A DNA stretch of 5,151 bases from assembly GCA_030619095.1 (NCBI GenBank), contig JAUXCB010000136.1:1-5151 (forward strand), given 5' to 3'. Under the pieces are notes generated by a model. It was given only the letters and a program-made list of their open reading frames with translations. It was not told the origin of the DNA and did not search any database. How positions within the stretch are numbered: the first letter of the stretch is position 1; each line of letters starts with the position of its first letter. A program made the position numbers and the translations under genes. Origin of the DNA: Verrucomicrobiota bacterium (GTDB taxonomy: Bacteria > Verrucomicrobiota > Kiritimatiellia > Kiritimatiellales > Tichowtungiaceae). Shown here piece after piece: positions 1 through 5,151 of the stretch.

Positions 1-23
1 AGCCCCGACGGGCTTGTTGTTTT
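1..23 (+). terminator. Probable rho-independent terminator at the left edge
   Basis: A perfect 5-bp stem AGCCC (1-5) / GGGCT (10-14) with loop CGAC is followed by the T-rich stretch TGTTGTTTT (15-23). This is the usual form of an intrinsic terminator read rightwards. It would end a + strand gene lying left of the window. The stem may continue beyond base 1, so its full strength cannot be judged. Confidence 0.5.
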
Positions 24-192
24 CCAACGGGCAGGACAATCCGTTTGGAGATTACCCAGTCTATGCCTTGCAGGTTGATCCGCAGGGTGCCTGCTTTAGC
101 TCATAGGGCGGGCGTTATCGGCATGTTGCTTCTTGCCACTTATTCCAAAGTGTCTGCATCTCTGTTGGGTTGGAGAGTCCCATACCTTTTGC

Positions 193-384
193 ATGGCTTG
201 TTCCCGTGGCGAACAGCTCGCAACACATCTCTTTTACAGCGTTCATCCCGTCTTAACAGCCGTGGATGAAGCCTGGCTTGATCTGGCGGAACAGCGCTAT
301 CAGGAAATTCTCTCTGGTCAAGCCATCCCCCTGTCAGAGGAAGCCTTTTTTTCTTCCGTCGAAAAGGATTTGGGATGGAAATAA
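193..384 (+). CDS. Antitoxin of a RelE/ParE-type addiction module (N-terminus degraded or truncated)
   Basis: The encoded 63 residues resemble the small 'putative addiction module component' antitoxins, which bind and neutralise a RelE/ParE-type toxin. The recognisable part is the C-terminal two thirds: a helix with LATHLFYSVHP, then DEAWLDLAEQRYQEILSG, then IPLSEEAFFSSVEKDLGWK. Family members are usually about 70-80 residues and begin with a helix carrying an L-P-x-E-E-R type motif; here only MACSRGEQ precedes LATHL. I chose ATG 193 as the first plausible in-frame start. The frame is open back to TTG 133 (83 aa), but those residues do not look like the family. No good Shine-Dalgarno precedes 193: the only candidate, GGAGAG at 172-177, is 15 nt away. 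The end overlaps the toxin start by 10 bases, as is typical of such pairs. Because the partner toxin carries a stop codon, the unit may be non-functional. The family call is fairly sure; the start is uncertain. Confidence 0.6.
   Translation: MACSRGEQLATHLFYSVHPVLTAVDEAWLDLAEQRYQEILSGQAIPLSEEAFFSSVEKDLGWK
364..368 (+). promoter_or_regulatory. Ribosome binding site of the toxin gene
   Basis: AAGGA lies 6 nt upstream of ATG 375, inside the 3' end of the antitoxin gene. It supports this start and translation of the toxin from the shared antitoxin-toxin message. Confidence 0.55.
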
Positions 385-662
385 AAATCTCTCCATCCGC
401 TCGCGAGGAGACCACTGCGGCGGCTCGCTATTACGAGGAAGAGGTTGATGGATTAGGAAAAGCGTTTATGGAAGTATTACGGGTTGGGTTCCGACGTATC
501 CGCAAATACCCACGGGTATCCACTTTGATTCGAGGCGACTATCGCCGGCATCTTCTCGACCGTTTCCCGTTTGGAATCATCTATTGAATCGACAGCGATG
601 TGATTACGGGTGTCGCCATCATGCATCTTCGGCGCAAACCAGACTATTGGCTTTCCGTGTAG
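375..662 (+). pseudogene. RelE/ParE-superfamily toxin interrupted by an in-frame TGA
   Basis: Translation from ATG 375 gives a RelE/ParE-like toxin: the N-terminal strand MEIKISPSA, a helix with AARYYEEEVDGLGKAFMEVL, then IRKYPRVS, and a C-terminal sheet with YRRHLLDRFPFGIIY. At codon 71 (585-587) there is a TGA. The same frame then continues without a shift as IDSDVITGVAIMHLRRKPDYW and ends at TAG 660-662, giving 95 codons in all, the normal family length. In relatives the Y before the stop is commonly followed by R (YR-I/V-D/E), so a single C-to-T change from CGA to TGA explains the break. The truncated 70-aa product lacks the last conserved strand and the MHLRRKPDYW tail, so it is probably inactive. 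AAGGA (364-368) sits 6 nt before the ATG, and the start lies inside the last codons of the antitoxin. Family members act as mRNA interferases or gyrase poisons; which applies here cannot be told. Stop-codon readthrough or a sequencing error are alternatives. Confidence 0.75.
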
Positions 663-717
663 TTCTTCGCTCGACCTCATTTGCCCTGTGATGAGGTAAC
701 TTTTCAATGTTTAAAAA

Positions 718-809
718 CGTAGACGCGGTCTCCTCGCCGTGTTCAACCCGGCAAAGAAAAACGCGGTGGAGCCCGAAGGGGCGAGGGTCTTTGAGACCCC
801 GCGTCTACG
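718..809. repeat. Long imperfect palindrome (REP/MITE-like intergenic element)
   Basis: The outer arms form a perfect 11-bp inverted repeat, CGTAGACGCGG (718-728) and CCGCGTCTACG (799-809). Pairing can continue inward as TCTC (729-732) with GAGA (793-796) and CTCGCC (733-738) with GGCGAG (780-785), separated by small bulges. Within the right side there are two local hairpins: GGGTCT-TTG-AGACCC (785-799) and GCCC-GAAG-GGGC (771-782). ACGCGGT occurs twice in direct orientation (723-729 and 761-767). The element lies between the + strand toxin remnant and the - strand greA-type gene, which converge here. It could be a dispersed palindromic repeat, a bidirectional transcription terminator, or both. 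No coding potential is evident. Copy number elsewhere in the genome is unknown. Confidence 0.6.
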
Positions 810-825
810 AATAACAAATAACTTC

Positions 826-838
826 CGCCCAGCGGGCG
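826..838 (-). terminator. Small hairpin just after the greA-type stop codon, possible terminator
   Basis: CGCCC (826-830) and GGGCG (834-838) form a GC-rich 5-bp stem with a 3-nt loop, starting one base after the stop codon of the - strand gene. On that strand it is followed by GGAAGTTATTTGTTATT, which is T-rich but has no uninterrupted T run, so it is a weak intrinsic terminator at best. The larger palindrome just beyond may reinforce it. Confidence 0.35.
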
Positions 839-839
839 A

Positions 840-2963
840 CTACCCCTTAATCCATGCCTTGATGTGTTCGGGCAGGGGGGTGACGGCGGCGATGGTGACC
901 TCGGTGTCGGTTCCGCTGATGGTCGGCACCTGTACGGTGTCGCCGGGTTTTGAGCCTTCGAGCGCCTTGGCCATTCCGGTTTCACAGGAGATGATATGGA
1001 GCGCTTCGTCCTGATCCCATTCGCCGAGAATGTAGTAGGTCTCGCGGGCACCGTCGGCATACTCGATTTCCACGCCGGTGGCGATGCCTGCTTGGTCGGC
1101 GGGGAGGTTGGCGAAGTCTGTTGCTCTGACGGTATTGAGCGCGGTTTGCAGTTCTTCCGCCTGCAGGCTGAGCAGGCCCTGACGCTCTTTGGCATATTTG
1201 AACTCAGCATTTTCGCGCAGATCGCCGTAGCTGCGGGCCAGCTCGATCTCTTTGGAGTTCTCCGGGATCTGTTTGCGAATAATGTCCTCAAACTGATCTT
1301 TACGGGCCTGATAGCTACGTTCGGAGGTGATGCGCGGTTTTTTCTCTTTCGCGGAAGAGGTGGTTTTTTTGAGCACCACATCGTGCAGGTCGGGAGAGAT
1401 TTTGATGATTTTGGCCTGGAGACTCTGGCGGTCGAGTTTCCCCCACGCAGGCGACTCGCTGATGCGTCGCATGAAGTCGCGCTTCTGGGAGTCGCTCATG
1501 GCGGCCAGAATGGTTTTGAGATAGTCGAGCTGTTCGACCTGTTCTCGGAGTTGATTCTGCGCACGCAGGGCGCCGCCTGCGTGATCCTGCTCAATCAGCT
1601 CAATGGTTTGGAAGGCCAGGTCGGCGGTTCCGGAAATCTGCCACCCTGCGGCGCGTTGTTCGTTGCGAAGAATCCAGAGCAGCAACGCCGGGCTGCAGGT
1701 GCGGCGGCGGACGGCTGCGCGAACTTGTTCGCTCAGTTCTTCTTCGGCTCCGTTGCGGATGAGTGCTTCAATGGTTTCGTTCAGCGCAGTCGTTCCAAAT
1801 TCACCCAGTCGGCCGAGCAAAAAGCTTTTGGCTGTTTCCGATTCTGTGAAGAGGCGTCCAATGAAGGCCTGCATGAACCGGGCGGGAAGTATTTCGAGTA
1901 GCGCGGGCAGGTCGTTGCGTTCTGCGAGCCGGGTCAGCTCGGCCACCGTATCGATGCCGTTGGGCTCCACGCCGATCTGCGCAGCATAGACGAGGGCCTG
2001 TGCGATCCACTCCGGCCTGTTGAGCGCGCCGCCTCTCACAACGAAGCGGAGGCGATCGGAAATGGCATCGGTCATGTAGGGTTTCAGAACAGGGAACTTC
2101 TGGGTTTGAATTTCTTCCAGTCCCTGAAAGACAGCGGCGACATCTCGACGGGTTTGGAATGCGGAAAACCACTCTTCATCATAGCGCTTGGCTTTGCGGC
2201 GGATGCGCAGCGGTTGGTTCCGCTTGCTGGGGATTTCGATGAGGGGATCCTTTTTGAGCTCTTTGCGTGCCGCAGCCCAGAAAATTTTCCACTCGGCTTC
2301 GGTGGCGAGCAGGTCGGGGACAAAGTGCTCTTCAATTTTGGTGATGGAGAGGTTGCCGTAGCTGCGCAGGGTGGTACGGATGACTTCGGCAGGGTCTTCT
2401 TTCAGCAGGCGGGCGAACTCGTCGGGATGGTTGTGGCGGATGGCCAGCAGGTGGTCGTCGGTGAGTACTTCGAGCGCTTCGGCGGCGTAGGAGAAGGCGA
2501 ATTCGTGGGTGCCTTTCTTTTCGAACTCAATTTCAACCTTCTGATAGAAGGGGTCGACACGGCTCACGATGCCGAAGCCCCAGGTTTTGTTGTAGCAAAG
2601 CATCTTTCGCTTCATCGCGCGCAGGTGGTTGAGGCGCAAAAAAGCCTCTTCGATGGAAGAGGCTTTTTCAAATGCGGGCGGGATGAATTTTTGTTCTTTT
2701 CGACTGGCACTGAGGATATGAAGGAGTTCTTTCTGTGCGATGGCTGGCGAGGTGTTTTTCTTCAGTGCCAGCCATTCGTAGGCTGAAACCGCCTCGTCGA
2801 GCTGTTTGCTGTCGATCAGCGTATCTTTAAGAAGTTCCGCCCATTCAAAGGCGCGAACCTCTTTGCCGCTGTCGGCGAGTGCATCGAAGGCTTCAAGTAG
2901 TTCGTCGACGGGGACGACCTCTGTTTCGAGATAGGCGAGCAATTGTTCTTCGGTCAGAGCCAT
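840..2963 (-). CDS. greA: Oversized GreA-type transcript cleavage factor with N-terminal extension
   Basis: The C-terminal ~165 residues of this 707-aa protein are a full GreA module. GreA enters the RNA polymerase secondary channel and stimulates cleavage of backtracked RNA. The coiled coil spans about 544-620 and carries GDLRENAEF at 580-588; D581 and E584 match the acidic tip pair (D41/E44 of E. coli GreA) needed for cleavage. The FKBP-like domain spans about 630-698 (GVEIEY, ETYYILGE, GSKPGDTVQVP). A Lys/Ser/Thr-rich linker (531-543) joins it to a ~530-aa, mostly alpha-helical N-terminal region without an assigned fold. Inside that region WGFGIVSRVD (128-137), followed by a KVEIEFEKKG strand, looks like a small beta-barrel insert. 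Ordinary GreA is about 158 aa, but Chlamydia has a similarly enlarged GreA of about 715 aa, so this is a lineage architecture rather than a chance fusion. ATG 2963 is supported by AAGGA (2971-2975) 7 nt upstream. The gene lies 104 nt downstream of the receptor gene. The role of the extension is unknown. Confidence 0.9.
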   Translation of the reverse strand: MALTEEQLLAYLETEVVPVDELLEAFDALADSGKEVRAFEWAELLKDTLIDSKQLDEAVSAYEWLALKKNTSPAIAQKELLHILSASRKEQKFIPPAFEKASSIEEAFLRLNHLRAMKRKMLCYNKTWGFGIVSRVDPFYQKVEIEFEKKGTHEFAFSYAAEALEVLTDDHLLAIRHNHPDEFARLLKEDPAEVIRTTLRSYGNLSITKIEEHFVPDLLATEAEWKIFWAAARKELKKDPLIEIPSKRNQPLRIRRKAKRYDEEWFSAFQTRRDVAAVFQGLEEIQTQKFPVLKPYMTDAISDRLRFVVRGGALNRPEWIAQALVYAAQIGVEPNGIDTVAELTRLAERNDLPALLEILPARFMQAFIGRLFTESETAKSFLLGRLGEFGTTALNETIEALIRNGAEEELSEQVRAAVRRRTCSPALLLWILRNEQRAAGWQISGTADLAFQTIELIEQDHAGGALRAQNQLREQVEQLDYLKTILAAMSDSQKRDFMRRISESPAWGKLDRQSLQAKIIKISPDLHDVVLKKTTSSAKEKKPRITSERSYQARKDQFEDIIRKQIPENSKEIELARSYGDLRENAEFKYAKERQGLLSLQAEELQTALNTVRATDFANLPADQAGIATGVEIEYADGARETYYILGEWDQDEALHIISCETGMAKALEGSKPGDTVQVPTISGTDTEVTIAAVTPLPEHIKAWIKG

Positions 2964-2970
2964 GATTTTT

Positions 2971-2975
2971 TCCTT
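2971..2975 (-). promoter_or_regulatory. Ribosome binding site of the greA-type gene
   Basis: On the - strand AAGGA is placed 7 nt before ATG 2963. The spacing is optimal and fixes the start of the long protein. Confidence 0.65.
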
Positions 2976-2978
2976 GGG

Positions 2979-2997
2979 TAAAATGGTGAGACACCAT
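2979..2997 (-). other. Perfect hairpin ATGGTG-TCT-CACCAT followed by TTTA
   Basis: On the - strand a 6-bp perfect stem (2997-2992 with 2988-2983) with loop TCT is followed by TTTA. It lies about 20 nt upstream of the start codon of the greA-type gene. It could be a weak terminator of the bioA-receptor message, a leader hairpin affecting ribosome access, or an operator overlapping the candidate -10 box. The T run is too short for a confident terminator call. Confidence 0.35.
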
Positions 2998-3021
2998 ACG
3001 GAGAAGTTTTGGGTCTGGCAA
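2993..3021 (-). promoter_or_regulatory. Candidate sigma-70-type promoter for the greA-type gene
   Basis: Read on the - strand, TTGCCA (3021-3016; 5 of 6 match to TTGACA) is followed after 17 nt by TATGGT (2998-2993; 4 of 6 match to TATAAT). Transcription would start near 2986, leaving a leader of about 23 nt containing the AAGGA site. This is a consensus match by eye only. It overlaps small inverted repeats, including one that covers the -10 box, so the same bases may instead act as RNA structure in readthrough transcripts. Confidence 0.35.
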
Positions 3022-3030
3022 AGCCAAAGG

Positions 3031-3047
3031 CAGGGATATTTCCCCTG
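3031..3047 (-). other. Inverted repeat downstream of the receptor gene
   Basis: CAGGG (3031-3035) pairs with CCCTG (3043-3047) around a 7-nt A/T-rich loop, about 20 nt past the receptor stop codon on the - strand. It is the first stable stem after that gene and may protect the 3' end or help termination, but no T run follows. Confidence 0.3.
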
Positions 3048-3067
3048 TCTGTAGCCGCAGGATGGCC

Positions 3068-4582
3068 TTACAGGTCAATCGATACAGAGACGCCAGCAAA
3101 CCGGCCCACCGGCCGCTGGCCGGGCCGGGTCTGAAAATCATCATCCCATGCGTTGTTCAGCAGGAGCGAAACGGTAACCCGCTCCGCTTGGGGCGGAGTG
3201 AAGCGTACGACGAAGGAGCTATCGACCCCGAAGTCGCTACTGGTTCGCACCGGATTGTCCGTTTGCCAGCGCAGGGAGTGCGCTGTTTCAATCTCGAGTG
3301 TATCCGTCGGGTGCCAGCGCAGGGAGGCCTGTGCGAGATGTTCGGGATCGTCGAGCGCGTAGCGGGAAGCATACCCTTTAGAGTCGGGCCCGACGTCGAT
3401 ATCCGTTGCTTTCTGGTCTTTGTAGGTCCAGGCGTAAGCCAGCTGCACGTCAAGGGTTTGTGTCGGATACCAGTCGAGCTGCGCCTTCAACCCGTAGACG
3501 TCGAGGGTGCCGATGTCGGTCGCAACCCAGCGAATCGGCGTGACGCCGGTCATCCAGTCGAGGATGTGTTTGGAGCGTCGGTGGAACAGGGATGTTTCCC
3601 AATTCATGAACTCCGACGAAATGCCCTTGAAGCCGATTTCGGTCTGTTGTGTGGTTTGTGGTTTGAGTGCGGGGTTTCCGGTGCTTCTGGGGGAGAGATA
3701 GTACAGCTCGGTGTAGGAGGGCTGACGAAGGGTTTCGGTGTAAGAGGCGAACGCGGTCAGATTGTCAGAGAGCAGGTATTCCACTCCGAGTTGCGGCAGA
3801 AAAGCCGAGGAGTCGTCGGTGAAAAACTCGCCGCGTGCGCCAACGGAGATTTTCAAATGGTCCCCTCGCCACTGAGGAAGCAGTGAAATGCCGCCGCATG
3901 TGCGGTGGTGATTTCCCAGATCCCCCGTGATTCGTTCGTTTTGGAGGTCGGTTTTCCATGCGAGGGATCCTTGGTTGATTTCCAACGTGCGTCCCTCGAA
4001 AAAAGCGTGGCTGGTTTGCGAGCGGGTTTGGTTTCTGAACCCAAGGGTCGGAAGCATATAGTCGTCTTGGAATTCGTGCCACGAAATGCTGCCGAGCAGA
4101 TACTCGTTACTCAGGTCCCCGCGCTGAGCGCTGAAAGAAAGAAAAGTATCCTCTGTTTTCTCGTTGGCAGGATGCGCAGGGGATTCCCCGTAATAGCCGC
4201 GCGCACCGAATTCTTTTCTTTGGTGATGAAGAATGAAATCCAGTTGCTTGTCATTACGGATGTGTTGCAGATGGGTGCTGATCGTTTTGCAGTCGATATC
4301 GTTATCGTCATAATCCACGCTCCGGGCATGCTCCTGTCCGGCAAAAACACCAACGCCGAATGACTCGGTCAACATCTGTTCAAGATGTAGGGACTGTTCG
4401 TTTTGCCGCCCCGTACCCACTCCAATAGCAAATTGTTTTTCTTCGGCCAGGGGGGCTCGGTTTGTCAGGGTGATGCCGGAGAGGGCTCCATCAGTCGGAT
4501 AAAGCGATTCAGCATTTCCAGAGGTTGGAAACGAAAATATGCAGCACCCTGCCAGCATCAAAATGGGTATCTTTGCAGGCAT
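3068..4582 (-). CDS. TonB-dependent-receptor-type outer-membrane beta-barrel lacking the plug domain
   Basis: The 504-aa product looks like the barrel half of a BtuB/FepA-type TonB-dependent receptor. A signal peptide (MPAKIPILMLAGCCIFSFPT, then SGNA, cleavage likely after A24) leads directly into YPTDGALSGITLTNRAP (28-44), which resembles the end of a receptor plug (YG-x-GALSG-V-N-I-x-T-x-RP). Barrel strands follow: FAIGVGTGRQ (51-60), FGVGVFAGQE (75-84), LKISVGARGEFF (243-254), FLPQLGVEYLLSDNLTAFASY (261-281). The receptor signature LRQPSYTELYY (285-295) is followed by GNPALKPQTTQQTEIGFKG (302-320), and the C-terminus is amphipathic (GRFAGVSVSIDL). Normal members are about 600 aa or more with a ~120-residue plug; here about 8 residues separate the signal peptide from the plug's end. 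ATG 4582 was chosen because the signal peptide starts there and its A is the last base of the bioA stop (TGATG). An upstream extension in this frame would lie inside bioA. There is no Shine-Dalgarno, so translation is probably coupled to bioA. Ligand unknown; biotin or a precursor is only suggested by context. It may be an open pore, a partnered barrel or a decaying gene. Confidence 0.85.
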   Translation of the reverse strand: MPAKIPILMLAGCCIFSFPTSGNAESLYPTDGALSGITLTNRAPLAEEKQFAIGVGTGRQNEQSLHLEQMLTESFGVGVFAGQEHARSVDYDDNDIDCKTISTHLQHIRNDKQLDFILHHQRKEFGARGYYGESPAHPANEKTEDTFLSFSAQRGDLSNEYLLGSISWHEFQDDYMLPTLGFRNQTRSQTSHAFFEGRTLEINQGSLAWKTDLQNERITGDLGNHHRTCGGISLLPQWRGDHLKISVGARGEFFTDDSSAFLPQLGVEYLLSDNLTAFASYTETLRQPSYTELYYLSPRSTGNPALKPQTTQQTEIGFKGISSEFMNWETSLFHRRSKHILDWMTGVTPIRWVATDIGTLDVYGLKAQLDWYPTQTLDVQLAYAWTYKDQKATDIDVGPDSKGYASRYALDDPEHLAQASLRWHPTDTLEIETAHSLRWQTDNPVRTSSDFGVDSSFVVRFTPPQAERVTVSLLLNNAWDDDFQTRPGQRPVGRFAGVSVSIDL

Positions 4583-5151
4583 CAGGTTATTTTTTGAAGG
4601 GTGGTGTGGAGTGCGTTGATTGCGCCACGGAGCTCGTCGTCGGTGATAATCAGCGGCGGCATAAGGGAGAAGACATTGCCGAGTGGACGGAAGAGATAGC
4701 CCTGCCCGAAGAGGGATGCTTTGATTTTTTCGATGAGCGGCTTCGTTTCGGGCTTGAGTTCGACCACGCCGATCATGCCGAGGAAGCGCAGTTCCTTCAC
4801 GCATTCCAGCTCGCCCATCGGCTGCATCCATTGCTTCATCTTCTCGGCCATCTCGGCGGCGCGTTCGACGGTGTCCTCGGCCTCGTAGATCTCAAGTGCG
4901 GTGAGCGCGGCGGCGCAGCCGATCGGGTGCCCGGCGTAGGTGTTGCCGTGGTAGAAGGAGTGGTCTTCCGGCGTATCGCTGAAGGTGGTATGGATTTTAT
5001 CCTTCACAATGCAGGCGCTCATCGGCATGTAGCCCGCCGTCAGCGCCTTGCCGACCGTGACTAGGTCGGGATCGATCCCGGCATGGTTGAAGGCGAAGCG
5101 TTTCCCGGTGCGACCAAACCCCATCGCCACTTCGTCGACAATCAGCAGCAC
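4582..5151 (-). CDS. bioA: Adenosylmethionine-8-amino-7-oxononanoate aminotransferase, C-terminal part
   Basis: The 189 visible residues are the C-terminal half of a class III PLP aminotransferase; the 5' part lies beyond the right edge. BioA converts 8-amino-7-oxononanoate to 7,8-diaminopelargonate using S-adenosylmethionine, the penultimate step of biotin synthesis in the cytoplasm. Visible landmarks, counted from the first complete codon at the edge, are LLIVDEVAMGFGRTG with D6 (contacts the PLP ring nitrogen), GKALTAG with K35 (forms the PLP Schiff base), HGNTYAGHPIGCAAA (68-82, PLP phosphate contact at T71) and FRPLGNVFSLMPPLII (154-169) with R155 for the substrate carboxylate. The D-K spacing of 29 residues equals that of E. 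coli BioA (D245, K274). The MPP-x-II stretch near the end and the GVVE motif (128-131) favour BioA over ornithine or GABA aminotransferases. SAM-binding residues of the N-terminal half are out of view, so a BioA-like relative such as the lysine-using BioK remains possible. Its stop TGA shares one base with the next ATG, suggesting an operon. Confidence 0.85.
   Translation of the reverse strand: MLLIVDEVAMGFGRTGKRFAFNHAGIDPDLVTVGKALTAGYMPMSACIVKDKIHTTFSDTPEDHSFYHGNTYAGHPIGCAAALTALEIYEAEDTVERAAEMAEKMKQWMQPMGELECVKELRFLGMIGVVELKPETKPLIEKIKASLFGQGYLFRPLGNVFSLMPPLIITDDELRGAINALHTTLQKIT

Noticed and set aside
45..269. 74-codon + strand open frame before the antitoxin
   Set aside because: There is no ribosome site, no family resemblance and an Arg/Leu-rich translation; it overlaps the better-supported antitoxin frame.
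477..707. 76-codon - strand open frame opposite the toxin remnant
   Set aside because: It is antisense to recognisable toxin sequence on both sides of the TGA and has no family features.
743..1381. 212-codon - strand open frame in another frame within the greA-type gene
   Set aside because: It overlaps the GreA coiled coil and FKBP-like domain in the wrong frame and is low-complexity Pro/Ser/Arg-rich.
996..1901. 301-codon open frame on the + strand opposite the greA-type gene
   Set aside because: It lies wholly antisense to a well-supported coding region and its translation shows no recognisable family; this is the usual codon-bias shadow.
2106..2786. 226-codon + strand open frame opposite the N-terminal half of the greA-type gene
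   Set aside because: It is antisense to conserved coding sequence, with a Gly/Phe/Val-rich composition typical of a reversed acidic/Lys-rich reading frame.
3062..3886. 274-codon + strand open frame opposite the receptor
   Set aside because: It is antisense to the barrel, with no domain or signal peptide; the barrel pattern on the other strand is clear.
4583..4831. 83-codon N-terminal extension of the receptor
   Set aside because: This stretch is out of frame with, and inside, bioA on the same strand. It is Arg/His-rich with no plug or signal features, while a signal peptide starts exactly at the TGATG overlap.
4525..5064. 179-codon + strand open frame opposite bioA
   Set aside because: BioA motifs on the other strand are unambiguous and this frame has no recognisable features.
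1..5151. CRISPR array, tRNA, rRNA or insertion-sequence transposase
   Set aside because: No regularly spaced repeats, cloverleaf-like sequence, rRNA segments or transposase motifs were seen on either strand.

Overview
The window reads as chromosomal DNA from a moderately GC-rich member of the PVC group, most likely Verrucomicrobiota/Kiritimatiellota. The strongest pointer is a 707-residue GreA-type protein with a very long N-terminal extension; the same kind of oversized GreA is known from Chlamydia. The lineage call is an inference from gene architecture, not from a database match.

Layout. The left edge (1-23) looks like the tail of a rho-independent terminator for a gene outside the window. 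No convincing gene is visible from about 24 to 192. From 193 to 662 on the + strand lies a decayed type II toxin-antitoxin pair: an antitoxin of the short 'putative addiction module component' family with a poor N-terminus, overlapped by a RelE/ParE-type toxin interrupted by an in-frame TGA (585-587). From 663 to 839 the DNA is intergenic between convergent genes. It holds a 92-bp palindromic element (718-809) and a small hairpin next to the following stop codon.

The rest is read on the - strand, in transcription order from the right: bioA (C-terminal part, runs off the right edge), then an outer-membrane receptor-like beta-barrel gene whose ATG shares one base with the bioA stop codon (TGATG), then a 97-bp gap with three small inverted repeats and a possible promoter, then the long greA-type gene.

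Working together. BioA makes 7,8-diaminopelargonic acid in biotin synthesis. The stop/start overlap implies that the receptor is co-transcribed and translationally coupled with it, so the receptor may belong to a biotin-related operon, although its ligand cannot be read from the sequence. The most unusual point is that this receptor has a signal peptide and what looks like a complete TonB-dependent-receptor barrel but no room for the TonB box and plug: only the short stretch that normally ends the plug remains. The greA-type gene probably has its own promoter and acts on RNA polymerase independently of the other two.
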